A stretch of DNA of 64,000 nt from Prochlorococcus sp. AG-347-J21 (GTDB lineage Bacteria; Cyanobacteriota; Cyanobacteriia; PCC-6307; Cyanobiaceae), in NCBI GenBank assembly GCA_003281455.1, contig QCBX01000001.1:124001-188000 (forward strand), read 5' to 3'. Made by a program: the position numbers and the translations under genes. Shown here in pieces: positions 38,966 through 48,015 of this stretch. Numbering within the stretch: position 1 is the stretch's first letter; the number at the start of each line of letters is the position of its first letter. The notes under the pieces were generated by a model. The model saw only the letters and a list, made by a program, of their open reading frames with translations, made no database searches and was not told the DNA's origin.

Positions 38966-41242
38966 TTACAACTCTGCTGGATTAACGTCTACTGTTAAAA
39001 AAATATTTTTTGGAATAAGTTTCCATAATATTGATCTATCAGGTAAAGGTATCTTTGATCCTTCAGGACCATGTATTAATATTTGCCATCTAAATTTTTT
39101 ACCTACTTTAGCAATTAAACTAGGAGCAGGACCAATTAATTTCCAGTTCTTTTTTTCACAAATATTGAGTAGATATTTTGCTAATTTAATTGCAATTGAC
39201 TCAGTTAATTCATAATTTTCACCTGATAATTTAAGAAGGCAAATCGTGCAAAATGGAAATAAATTAGAATCTTTTCTCAATTTTGAGTTTTCACTTAAGA
39301 ATCTTTCATAGTCTCTTTTCTGAAGATACGAAATTACCGGGTGGTTAGGTTTATATGTTTGAAAAATTACTTTTCCTTTTTTTTGAGCCCTGCCTGCCCT
39401 GCCAGCTAATTGCAAAAACAATTGTAATGATTTTTCTTCTGCCGAAATATCTGGGCGATGAAGCAACCCATCTGCCGCAATAACTACTGAGAGAGTAATG
39501 TTGGGGATGTCAATCCCTTTTGCCAACATTTGAGTTCCCACAAGAATATCAGCATCACCTTTAGAGAACTTTGAAAGAATATCTCTATGACCATCTTTTC
39601 CTGAGGTTGTATCTCTATCAAAGCGAAGTACTCTTAAGTCAGGAAATTCTTCATTTAAAAACTCTATTACCCTTTGTGTACCTATTCCAAAAGGTTTAAA
39701 GGCAGTTGAATGACAATCTGGGCAACGATTGATCAATCTCGATTTATGATCACACCAATGACAGCTTAACCATTTTTTTCCTTGTGAACCGAGATGTACT
39801 GATAAAGGAACGTCACAGTTAGGGCAATTTATTAAATATCCGCAATTTCTACAACTTAAAAACCCACTGTGCCCCCTCCTTGGGATCAAAATTATTGCCT
39901 GCTCCTTTTTTAAGCGTAGTTGGGGAAGCAATTGTAATAATTCATTGGAAAAAATTTTCATATTTCCTTTCTTGAACTCATCCCGCATATCAATAATTCT
40001 TATTTCAGGAATCTCATTACTGGATATCCTTTGAATCATTCTTACCAATTTAAAATTTTTTTCAAAAATACACTTTTTCCATGTCTTCATTGATGGCGTT
40101 GCGCTCCCTAAAATTAACTTTGCGGAATTCCTTTTTACTATTTCAATAGCAATCTCTCTTGCGTCATAACAAGGCATAGGACTTTCTTGTTTATAAGAAA
40201 CATCATGTTCTTCATCCATTATTATTAATCCTAGATTTTTCATTGGAAGAAAAACTGCGGACCTTGTTCCTATTACAATCAAAGGCTCATTAGCATTAAT
40301 AATTTTCTTCCAAACTTGGGTTCTATGATTGGGAGAACAATTACTATGATATTCGTAAACGACGTTATTAAATCGCCGACTAAACCTATCAATAAGTTGA
40401 GGAATTAGTCCAATTTCTGGGGCGAGTACCAAACAACTTTTTTTCTTAAGAAATTGCTCTTCAGCAATTCTCATATAAACTTCTGTTTTACCTGAACCTG
40501 TTTCGCCCCACAGAAGTAAAGCATCTCCTGGTTTCATTGTTTGACATTCTTGAAATGCAATTTCTTGCTCATTTGTAAGATTTGGTTTTTTCGTTGCAAT
40601 ATGATCATTTAAAAGGGATTTTAATTTACTATTGATATTCTTTTTTCTTTTAGATTTAACAAGGTAATTTTTACTGACCATTGAGTTAATTAGAGTGTAA
40701 TTAAAACCAGACTTTATTAATTCACTTTGCCAATTACCTTTTTCAGATAAGGTATTCATTAAGAAAAATTCTTTTTTGGTTAATCCATTTTTCTTAATAT
40801 CAAATTCTTTTTTAGTTTCAATCCATATTTGATCTTTTAAACCTTTAGAAAAATTCTTATATTTACCAATCCAGCCAGGAGGAAATGCAGTTTTAAGCAT
40901 TTTTAAATTACTAACCATATAAAAAGATGCTAGGGACTCTATCAATTCTCTCCAAGAATCATCAATTATTTTTTTCTGCAAAATACTTTCAACAAACAAA
41001 TATCTTATGCTTTTTCCTCCAGTAATATTTGCTTCATCGTTATTAATTGTCGAAAAGTTTTTTTTGGAGATCACCAACCCATTCAATAATCTCCCTCTTA
41101 GTCTCACACTTACAATATCTCCAACTTCTGCTCCAAGATTATTTCCATCTAAATAGTAAAAGCTTTCATTAATACTGCCTACATCAAGCAAAATTTCCAA
41201 TTTGTAGGAGATATTTAATAACTGATTACTTGCCGGCTTCAA
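38966..41242 (-). CDS. priA: Primosomal replication protein N' (DNA helicase PriA)
   Basis: 3'-5' helicase that reloads the replicative helicase at stalled forks. In 758 aa, Walker A is WGETGSGKTEVYMR, Walker B is IMDEEHD, and the helicase C-terminal motifs (GTQMLAKGID, QLAGRAGRAQ) are intact. A zinc-binding region has the CRNCGYLINCPNCD cysteines followed by further CxxC pairs. TTG start at 41242 with no better candidate. The gene is convergent with the DUF3153 gene and lies 322 bases from rpoD. Confidence 0.94.
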   Translation of the reverse strand: MKPASNQLLNISYKLEILLDVGSINESFYYLDGNNLGAEVGDIVSVRLRGRLLNGLVISKKNFSTINNDEANITGGKSIRYLFVESILQKKIIDDSWRELIESLASFYMVSNLKMLKTAFPPGWIGKYKNFSKGLKDQIWIETKKEFDIKKNGLTKKEFFLMNTLSEKGNWQSELIKSGFNYTLINSMVSKNYLVKSKRKKNINSKLKSLLNDHIATKKPNLTNEQEIAFQECQTMKPGDALLLWGETGSGKTEVYMRIAEEQFLKKKSCLVLAPEIGLIPQLIDRFSRRFNNVVYEYHSNCSPNHRTQVWKKIINANEPLIVIGTRSAVFLPMKNLGLIIMDEEHDVSYKQESPMPCYDAREIAIEIVKRNSAKLILGSATPSMKTWKKCIFEKNFKLVRMIQRISSNEIPEIRIIDMRDEFKKGNMKIFSNELLQLLPQLRLKKEQAIILIPRRGHSGFLSCRNCGYLINCPNCDVPLSVHLGSQGKKWLSCHWCDHKSRLINRCPDCHSTAFKPFGIGTQRVIEFLNEEFPDLRVLRFDRDTTSGKDGHRDILSKFSKGDADILVGTQMLAKGIDIPNITLSVVIAADGLLHRPDISAEEKSLQLFLQLAGRAGRAQKKGKVIFQTYKPNHPVISYLQKRDYERFLSENSKLRKDSNLFPFCTICLLKLSGENYELTESIAIKLAKYLLNICEKKNWKLIGPAPSLIAKVGKKFRWQILIHGPEGSKIPLPDRSILWKLIPKNIFLTVDVNPAEL

Positions 41243-41564
41243 AACTTTTTCTTAGTATTGGATTGTTGAACATTCCACAAAGTGTTTTTTGCACATTGTA
41301 AGTATCCTGCTCTTAAGGGAGACATGAAGCTTTGATCATTGACTTAAAATTCAAAAAGTGATCTGCCTGTCTGAGAAATCCCAAGACTTTTTACTTTAGG
41401 TAATCTATAGCACTATTTAAATTTTTCAACAATTTAGAAAACTTTTCTTATTCTCATTTTGTGAAAAAGTTTTTTTAACATTAAGGGGACTTTACTACTA
41501 AATGTACAAATTAGTCCTAAATAAAATTTTATCTAGTTAAATTCACCGTAGAAAGGAGTCAATC
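41243..41564. other. Intergenic region between priA and the principal sigma factor
   Basis: 322 bases between divergent starts, the longest gene-free stretch in the window. I find no open frame of note. It holds a 12-base palindrome (ATAAAATTTTAT, 41521-41532) that overlaps a possible -10 element, and an AAGGAG ribosome-binding site at 41553-41558. Regulatory sequence for both genes is likely; an unrecognised small RNA cannot be excluded. Confidence 0.6.
41553..41558 (+). promoter_or_regulatory. Ribosome-binding site of the principal sigma factor
   Basis: AAGGAG six bases before the ATG at 41565. It is one of the strongest Shine-Dalgarno matches I saw and fixes the start. Confidence 0.75.
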
Positions 41565-42746
41565 ATGTGTCCAGTTGCAGCAGAATCAAAAGATTCCAAG
41601 CCTAGCTCAAAAAAAAAGATTAGTAAAAAAATTAACACAAAGTTAGAGACAGTTATTGAAGAAGACAGTAATATCAATAGCCAAAGCTTACAAACATCAT
41701 CTGATTCAAACGGAAGCAGCTTAGATACCAATAATGATTTTAGTGATTCTGAAGATGAAGATAAAGGCCTAGGGAACATAAAGCTTGGACCAAAAGGTAT
41801 ATATACTGAAGATTCAATAAGAGTTTACCTCCAAGAAATTGGGAGAATTAGACTTTTAAGACCGGATGAAGAAATTGAACTTGCAAGAAAAATTGCTGAC
41901 TTACTCCAACTAGAAGAACTAGCAACCCAATATGAGTCAGAAAAAGGCCGCTTCCCATCTGTTAAAGAATGGGCTGAATTAATAGATATGCCTCTTCCCA
42001 AATTCAGGAGAAGACTTCTTTTAGGGAGAAGAGCTAAAGAAAAAATGGTTCAATCAAACTTAAGATTAGTTGTTTCGATTGCGAAAAAATATATGAATAG
42101 AGGATTATCATTTCAAGACTTAATACAGGAAGGAAGTTTGGGTCTAATTAGGGCAGCGGAAAAATTTGACCATGAAAAGGGTTACAAATTCTCTACTTAT
42201 GCCACTTGGTGGATTCGTCAAGCAATCACTAGAGCAATAGCGGACCAAAGTAGGACAATTAGACTGCCAGTTCACTTATATGAGACAATTTCCAGAATAA
42301 AAAAAACCACAAAGGTTCTTAGCCAAGAATTTGGGAGAAAACCTAGTGAAGAAGAGATAGCTGAGAGTATGGAAATGACAATTGAAAAATTAAGATTTAT
42401 TGCTAAAAGTGCTCAGCTGCCTATTTCTTTAGAAACTCCAATAGGTAAGGAAGAAGACTCAAGACTTGGAGACTTTATCGAAGCTGACATAGAAAATCCA
42501 GAGCAAGATGTTTCTAAAACTTTATTAAGAGAAGATTTAGAAGGAGTTTTAGCGACTCTTAGTCCAAGAGAAAGAGATGTTCTCAGATTGAGATATGGAA
42601 TTGATGATGGAAGAATGAAAACTCTTGAAGAAATTGGCCAGATTTTTGATGTGACTAGAGAAAGAATTAGACAAATAGAGGCAAAAGCCCTAAGAAAACT
42701 TAGACATCCAAATAGAAATGGGGTTTTAAAAGAATATATAAAATAA
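41565..42746 (+). CDS. rpoD: RNA polymerase principal sigma factor (RpoD/SigA type)
   Basis: Primary sigma-70 factor. In 393 aa: region 1.2 ([16 protein letters not shown]), region 2 with the [17 protein letters not shown] and TIRLP -10-recognition segments, region 3, and region 4.2 helix-turn-helix ([27 protein letters not shown]). The first 75 residues are a variable, charged region 1.1-like extension. Length, completeness of region 1.2 and the match to group 1 factors favour the housekeeping sigma over a group 2 relative. ATG at 41565 after a strong ribosome-binding site. Confidence 0.88.
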   Translation: MCPVAAESKDSKPSSKKKISKKINTKLETVIEEDSNINSQSLQTSSDSNGSSLDTNNDFSDSEDEDKGLGNIKLGPKGIYTEDSIRVYLQEIGRIRLLRPDEEIELARKIADLLQLEELATQYESEKGRFPSVKEWAELIDMPLPKFRRRLLLGRRAKEKMVQSNLRLVVSIAKKYMNRGLSFQDLIQEGSLGLIRAAEKFDHEKGYKFSTYATWWIRQAITRAIADQSRTIRLPVHLYETISRIKKTTKVLSQEFGRKPSEEEIAESMEMTIEKLRFIAKSAQLPISLETPIGKEEDSRLGDFIEADIENPEQDVSKTLLREDLEGVLATLSPRERDVLRLRYGIDDGRMKTLEEIGQIFDVTRERIRQIEAKALRKLRHPNRNGVLKEYIK

Positions 42747-42843
42747 AAAAAGTTAAGTAAAATATTTAGCTTTAAAAACTTGCAAAAGAATAGCTTAAAA
42801 TAAATTCGACTTTATTTTTAATTCAAACTCAAAATAATATTTA

Positions 42844-43800
42844 ATGACTAATTTTAAGCTGAAAATAGCTAGTAGAAGAAGTAAACTAGCAATGGTTCAA
42901 ACTTTATGGGTTAAAGATCAACTAGAAAGGAATATTCCCAATTTAGAGGTATCTATAGAAGCTATGGCAACTCAAGGGGACAAAATCCTGGATGTAGCCT
43001 TAGCAAAAATAGGCGACAAAGGCTTATTTACAAAAGAACTTGAAGCACAAATGCTCGTAGGCCATGCAGATATAGCAGTACATTCTCTGAAAGATTTACC
43101 AACCAATTTACCAAATGGCCTTAAATTAGGATGCATTACCAAAAGGGAAGATCCTGCAGATGCTTTAGTAGTAAACAAAAAAAATAACTGTTATAAATTA
43201 GAAACCTTACCTGAAGGTTCGATTGTTGGAACAAGTTCTCTAAGAAGACTTGCGCAACTAAGAAATAAGTATCCACATCTTGTTTTCAAAGATATCAGGG
43301 GAAATGTTATTACAAGAATTGAAAAATTAGATGCAGGAGAATTTGATTGTATAATTCTTGCGGCCGCTGGTTTAAAGAGATTAGGCTTTGAATCAAGAAT
43401 TCACCAGATTATCCCAAGCGAAGTTTCTCTTCATGCCGTTGGCCAAGGTGCTCTAGGCATTGAATGTAAATCTGATGATAAAAAGGTTTTAGAAATTATA
43501 AATGTCTTAGAAGATAAACCCACTAGTCAAAGATGTCTGGCAGAAAGAGCTTTTTTAAGACAGCTTGAAGGTGGATGCCAAGTCCCAATAGGTGTTAATA
43601 GTAATATTGATAATGGACAACTTTACCTTACTGGTATGGTGGCCTCTCTTGATGGAGAAAGGCTTATAAAAGATCAAGTTATTGGCAATATTAATGACCC
43701 TGAACTGGTAGGCATAAAACTAGCAAAGAAACTAAAGCTCCAAGGTGCCGACAAAATACTCAGCGAAATATTTGAAGAATTTAGAGAAAACAAAAATTAG
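42844..43800 (+). CDS. hemC: Porphobilinogen deaminase (hydroxymethylbilane synthase)
   Basis: Joins four porphobilinogens into hydroxymethylbilane, upstream of both haem and chlorophyll. 318 aa with the [16 protein letters not shown] and DIRGNVITR motifs; GGCQVPIG carries the Cys that holds the dipyrromethane cofactor. ATG at 42844, 97 bases after rpoD. It converges on the canonical pyrophosphatase gene. Together with hemL and hemH this is the third tetrapyrrole gene in the window, though they are not clustered. Confidence 0.97.
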   Translation: MTNFKLKIASRRSKLAMVQTLWVKDQLERNIPNLEVSIEAMATQGDKILDVALAKIGDKGLFTKELEAQMLVGHADIAVHSLKDLPTNLPNGLKLGCITKREDPADALVVNKKNNCYKLETLPEGSIVGTSSLRRLAQLRNKYPHLVFKDIRGNVITRIEKLDAGEFDCIILAAAGLKRLGFESRIHQIIPSEVSLHAVGQGALGIECKSDDKKVLEIINVLEDKPTSQRCLAERAFLRQLEGGCQVPIGVNSNIDNGQLYLTGMVASLDGERLIKDQVIGNINDPELVGIKLAKKLKLQGADKILSEIFEEFRENKN

Positions 43801-44388
43801 TTAATTTACTAATTTAGGATCAATTTCTTTTTTGTATCTCTCTTCACAATCTTTGATCACTTTAACAGCTTCTTCTATACCAAAAAAACCATTAACAGTA
43901 CATGTTCCAGGTTTTTTTAGATCTTTATAGTGCTCCCAATAATACTTTGTTTCTTTTAACCAATGTTCTCCAAGGTCTTCATAACTTGAGATATGATCCA
44001 TTCGTTTATCATCTGCGAGAACCGCTATTACCTTATCATCGACCTCTCCACCATCATCAAATTTCATCACCCCAATAATCCTTGCCTCCACAATAGATCC
44101 AGGAATCAATGGCTCAGTTACACTAACAATTTCGACATCAAGTGGATCTCCATCTTCATCCCATGTCCTTGGTATACATCCATAAGCGAAAGGATAAGCA
44201 AGTGAAGAATAACCTACTCTATCAAGTTTAAGGTGGCCCGTTTCTGTAATTAATTCATATTTATTTATGGTATTAGAGTTCAATTCAACAATAGTATTTA
44301 TTACTTTATTTGAGCTATCAGTGAAAGCATTTAGTATGTGCAATAAATTTGGTGTAACCCTGCTTGGGGGTTGATTAAGGTTTGCCAT
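43801..44388 (-). CDS. ppa: Inorganic pyrophosphatase, family I, canonical
   Basis: Hydrolyses pyrophosphate from biosynthetic reactions. 195 aa with all expected residues: Glu35, Lys43, Glu45, Arg57, Tyr65, Tyr69, Asp79, Asp81, Asp84 (DEDGDPLDVE), Asp112, Asp117, Lys119, and Tyr154-Lys155 (EHYKDL). This contrasts with the altered paralogue at 28506-29060. ATG at 44388; a TTG one codon upstream is less likely. Convergent with hemC: the stop adjoins its end. Confidence 0.95.
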   Translation of the reverse strand: MANLNQPPSRVTPNLLHILNAFTDSSNKVINTIVELNSNTINKYELITETGHLKLDRVGYSSLAYPFAYGCIPRTWDEDGDPLDVEIVSVTEPLIPGSIVEARIIGVMKFDDGGEVDDKVIAVLADDKRMDHISSYEDLGEHWLKETKYYWEHYKDLKKPGTCTVNGFFGIEEAVKVIKDCEERYKKEIDPKLVN

Positions 44389-44451
44389 CAAAAAATAATT
44401 TTTATTTATATTACATCCTCACACTCAACCAAATTCTTTAAAAGTAATGTT

Positions 44452-45960
44452 TCAGCAAAAATCATTTATTTTAGACTTTAAATGATTAATAAAATAGTTT
44501 GGGGATAGTTCTTCTTTAGTGACCGTTCTTATCAATTCCATAGAATTAACTGACCTGCCATATTTATGAACATTATTTCTTAACCAAGATATGATTTTTT
44601 GATATTCACCATTTTGGACTAAATCATCTATCAAACCAATGTCTCTTTCCATTTGAGTAGATATTTGCGCACTTATAAGATGACCTAACAAATATGAAGG
44701 GAAATATCCAAACGCACCTTCACTCCAATGAACATCTTGAAGACAACCTTCTGAATCATTAGATGGTTTTATTCCTAAAAGTTCACCATATCTTTTATTC
44801 CATTCCTCAGGAATATCTTCAGCAGGCAACCCTCCTTCAATTAAATCTATTTCAAGTTCCGTTCTAACCAGAATGTGTAAACCATAGGTCAATTCATCTG
44901 CCTCAACCCTATTTAATCCTGCTTCCAAATGATTAATAGATTTCCATAGATCAAAATAATTATTTAATTTACATCCAGCTGAAACAAATTTTTTAAAAAA
45001 TCTTTTCGAAAAAGATTTGGATTTAACTATTCTATTTTCCCAAAATAATGATTGACTTTCATGTATTCCCATAGAAGTTGCTTGACCTAAAGGCCAAGCA
45101 AACCATTGATGACTTTGTGATGGCAGACCCTGCTCATAAATTGAATGTCCCCATTCATGTGCAGTTGCTAAAAAACTTGATAATGGTTCACCTTCAACAA
45201 TTCTTGTCGTAATCCTATAATCATTAGGTCCTAATGTAATTGAAAAAGGATGGGGAGATTTACCAACAACAACTAAATCTTTATCTCTCCCAAACTCATC
45301 AAGTAATTTAGAACATAAATTGTGTTGAGATTCTGGACTTAAATCCCAGTTATATTTCTTAGGCTTATTAATTCCTCTAATCAACTCTGGAAGAGTGTCT
45401 TTCAAAGGCTGAAACATTTTATTCAACCACTTTAAAGTTAATTCAGGCTCAAAGGGTTGGGCTAGAGTTTCCCATGGTGAATATTGATCTGATATTTGTT
45501 TTGCCTCTTCAATCCTTAATTTGACTAGTTCTTCAAAGAATGGGAAGAAAACCTTAAAATCTGATTTTTTCTTGGCTTCTTGCCAACTTTCATATCCTTT
45601 AGATTTTGCCTTTGCTAAAGACTCAACTAATTTAGGATCTAAATTTTTCGCTTTATTAAATTCCTTGATTAAAAGATTAATATTTCTCTCTTTAGCTCTA
45701 ATGAAGAGTTGATTATTGGAATTTTGTTCAGTATCTAATAATTCATTTTTAGCGGATTGTATTAGATTAGAAAATTCTTCAGAAGAATTTCTTCTATGCA
45801 AGATTTTCGCAATATAGGTAAGTTGTTCAGATCTCCAAGAAGCTCCTTTCTTGGGCATCCCAGTATTCTGATCCCAATAAAGTGTACTTTGGATTGAACC
45901 TAAAATTTGAGTTTCTTTAAGATAAGCCCCCAGCTTATTCCATTGAATTTCTGCCAACAA
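44452..45960 (-). CDS. M32-family metallocarboxypeptidase (Taq type)
   Basis: 502-aa zinc carboxypeptidase. HEWGH (ATAHEWGHSIYEQG) gives the two His ligands and catalytic Glu; the downstream HESQSLFWE stretch provides a third ligand. The all-helical M32 pattern with DPRITTRI-like segments fits Thermus aquaticus carboxypeptidase. Start is TTG at 45960 with no ATG in the vicinity. No partner gene is evident nearby. Confidence 0.92.
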   Translation of the reverse strand: MLAEIQWNKLGAYLKETQILGSIQSTLYWDQNTGMPKKGASWRSEQLTYIAKILHRRNSSEEFSNLIQSAKNELLDTEQNSNNQLFIRAKERNINLLIKEFNKAKNLDPKLVESLAKAKSKGYESWQEAKKKSDFKVFFPFFEELVKLRIEEAKQISDQYSPWETLAQPFEPELTLKWLNKMFQPLKDTLPELIRGINKPKKYNWDLSPESQHNLCSKLLDEFGRDKDLVVVGKSPHPFSITLGPNDYRITTRIVEGEPLSSFLATAHEWGHSIYEQGLPSQSHQWFAWPLGQATSMGIHESQSLFWENRIVKSKSFSKRFFKKFVSAGCKLNNYFDLWKSINHLEAGLNRVEADELTYGLHILVRTELEIDLIEGGLPAEDIPEEWNKRYGELLGIKPSNDSEGCLQDVHWSEGAFGYFPSYLLGHLISAQISTQMERDIGLIDDLVQNGEYQKIISWLRNNVHKYGRSVNSMELIRTVTKEELSPNYFINHLKSKINDFC

Positions 45961-46065
45961 TTTATATATAAATTAGATTCATATTAAGATAAAAATTTTG
46001 ATGTTTGAATAAAACATACATCGTTTATCCATAATAGAATATTAATTAATTGAGTTTTTACCTAT

Positions 46066-46533
46066 ATGGAACAAATATTTTCAAAATTAGAATTTATAAC
46101 TCATGGTGAGGGTTTTATTGACATAACTAATAATTTAAATTTATTTATTGAAAAAAATAATTTTGATTCAGGAATTTTAAATTTAACTTCACTTCATACG
46201 AGTTGCAGCTTAACTATTAATGAGAATGCTGATCCAAACGTACTAAAAGACTTGAGAGAATATATGCAATCCATAGTCCCATATAATTCCTACTTAACTT
46301 TATCAAAAAGTAGAGAAGAAATTTCTTATAAACATTATCAAGAGGGAGCTGACGATATGCCAGCACATATTAAAACATCCCTAACAAACACTTGTTTATC
46401 TTTAAGTTTTCAGGACAGTAATCTTATGCTTGGCACATGGCAAGCAGTGTATTTATGGGAACATAGATTTGATCAAAAAGAAAGGGTTTTGAATGTACAT
46501 ATAGTTGGTGAAAAAAAGGCAAAATATTTATAA
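46066..46533 (+). CDS. YjbQ/UPF0047-family protein
   Basis: 155 aa. The family fingerprints are plain: GFIDITNNLN, HTSCSLTINENADPNV, the GADDMPAHIKTSL motif and MLGTWQAVYLWEHR. E. coli YjbQ has weak thiamine-phosphate synthase activity, but its true job is not established. ATG at 46066. The next three genes (pterin dehydratase, COG0523 GTPase, ABC permease) are on the same strand with 29-41 base gaps and may form one transcription unit. Confidence 0.9.
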   Translation: MEQIFSKLEFITHGEGFIDITNNLNLFIEKNNFDSGILNLTSLHTSCSLTINENADPNVLKDLREYMQSIVPYNSYLTLSKSREEISYKHYQEGADDMPAHIKTSLTNTCLSLSFQDSNLMLGTWQAVYLWEHRFDQKERVLNVHIVGEKKAKYL

Positions 46534-46565
46534 TGTAATTAATAAAAACTAATATTAATTATTTA

Positions 46566-46856
46566 ATGGAACCTTACCTTTTGCAAGATGAAGAATTAAA
46601 GGAATTAGTTGTAAAAATACCCGGCTGGGAGATTAACAAGGCACAAATTCAGAGAGAATTTAAATTTTCTAATTTTATTGAAGCCTTCTCATTTATGACA
46701 AAAATTGCTTTAATCTGCGAAAAATATAACCATCATCCTAACTGGGAAAACGTTTATTCAAAAGTAATAATTAGGTTTAGTACCCATGATTTGGGAGGCA
46801 TAACAAATCTGGATCAAACGTTAGCTTCAGAAATAAATAAAGTTTTCGATCAATAA
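46566..46856 (+). CDS. Pterin-4a-carbinolamine dehydratase-like protein
   Basis: 96-aa DCoH/PCD-fold protein. The catalytic-site motif EKYNHHPNWENVY and STHDLGGIT identify the family. It may recycle pterin cofactors; in plants and some bacteria PCD-like proteins affect molybdopterin or carbon-fixation enzyme function. ATG at 46566. It precedes the COG0523 GTPase by 41 bases. Confidence 0.9.
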   Translation: MEPYLLQDEELKELVVKIPGWEINKAQIQREFKFSNFIEAFSFMTKIALICEKYNHHPNWENVYSKVIIRFSTHDLGGITNLDQTLASEINKVFDQ

Positions 46857-46897
46857 AATTACAAATTTAAATTTTTTCATTAAAAAAATTCTTCAAA

Positions 46898-47986
46898 ATG
46901 TCTAAAAAATTGTTACCTGTTACGATTATTAGTGGATTTTTAGGTTCTGGCAAAACCACGCTTTTGAATCATATTTTAAAAAATCAAGTTGGTCTTAAAA
47001 CAGCTGTTTTGGTTAATGAATTTGGTGAGATAGGAATAGATAATGACTTAATAATAGAAGGCTCAGAAGATATGATCGAATTAAATAATGGCTGTATATG
47101 TTGCTCTATTAATGGTGAATTATTAAATACAGTATCTAAAGTCTTAGAAAGATCTGAAAAAATAGACTATTTGATTGTTGAGACTACTGGGCTAGCAGAT
47201 CCATTGCCAGTAGCCATGACTTTTGCAGCCGGAGATCTTAGAGAAAAAGTAAGATTAGATTCGATAATCACTGTTATTGATGGAGAAAATTTTAATTTTG
47301 AAATTAGTAATACAAGTGTCGCCTATTCTCAAATTTTATATGGAGATATCCTTCTCCTAAATAAATGTGATTTAGTCAACGAAGATCAATTAAAGAAAGT
47401 CGAAAAATTTATAAATAAAATAAAAAAAGAACCAAGGATATTGAGATCAACCAATAGTGAAGTTGGATTACAAACAATAATGAGTGTAGGTCTATTTGAA
47501 ACAGATACTTTTAAATTTGATAAGGATAAAGAAGATGTAGAAGACAATTCAAAATATCACTCTTCTCATTCTCACGATCACTCTTCTCATTCACACGATC
47601 ACTCTTCCCATTCACACGATCACTCTTCCCATTCACACGATCACTCTTCCCATTCTCACGATCACTCTTCCCATTCTCACGATTTGAATAATAATATAGA
47701 GGGTTTTACATCAGTTTCTTATGAGACATTTGAACCATTCTCCTTAAGGAAGTTTCAATATTTCTTAGATAATCAAATCTCACAAAATGTATTTAGGGCG
47801 AAAGGAATATTATGGTTTATGGAAAGTGATAGAAAACACATTTTTCACCTATCTGGAAAACGATTTTCTCTAGATGATGAAGAATGGACAAAAGAAAAAT
47901 CTAACAAGATAGTATTAATTGGTAAAAACTTAGATCATCAAACTATTAAGAATCAACTTTCATCATGTAGATTTAGTACAGATTAG
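46898..47986 (+). CDS. COG0523/CobW-family metal-binding GTPase with histidine repeat
   Basis: 362-aa GTPase of the metallochaperone family. The P-loop GFLGSGKTTLLNH is near residues 12-24, the metal-binding CxCC motif is NGCICCSI (about 64-71), and NKCDLV supplies guanine specificity. Between the GTPase and C-terminal domains lies a histidine repeat of six HSSHSHD heptads (residues 221-262). This suggests zinc or another transition metal is stored or delivered; which enzyme receives it is unknown. ATG at 46898. A permease for iron lies directly downstream. Confidence 0.92.
   Translation: MSKKLLPVTIISGFLGSGKTTLLNHILKNQVGLKTAVLVNEFGEIGIDNDLIIEGSEDMIELNNGCICCSINGELLNTVSKVLERSEKIDYLIVETTGLADPLPVAMTFAAGDLREKVRLDSIITVIDGENFNFEISNTSVAYSQILYGDILLLNKCDLVNEDQLKKVEKFINKIKKEPRILRSTNSEVGLQTIMSVGLFETDTFKFDKDKEDVEDNSKYHSSHSHDHSSHSHDHSSHSHDHSSHSHDHSSHSHDHSSHSHDLNNNIEGFTSVSYETFEPFSLRKFQYFLDNQISQNVFRAKGILWFMESDRKHIFHLSGKRFSLDDEEWTKEKSNKIVLIGKNLDHQTIKNQLSSCRFSTD
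47558..47683 (+). repeat. Six tandem 21-base repeats encoding histidine heptads
   Basis: Six in-frame copies of a unit encoding HSSHSHD, total 126 bases, within the COG0523 GTPase gene. Copies differ by only one or two synonymous bases (TCT/TCC, TCA/TCT), so the array is young and probably varies in copy number between strains by slippage. Confidence 0.95.
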
Positions 47987-48015
47987 TGTTTACATATTTA
48001 GGATTTGATTAATTT

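Noticed and set aside
47558-47683. CRISPR-like regular repeats
   Set aside because: The units are contiguous, in frame and encode histidine heptads, without spacers.
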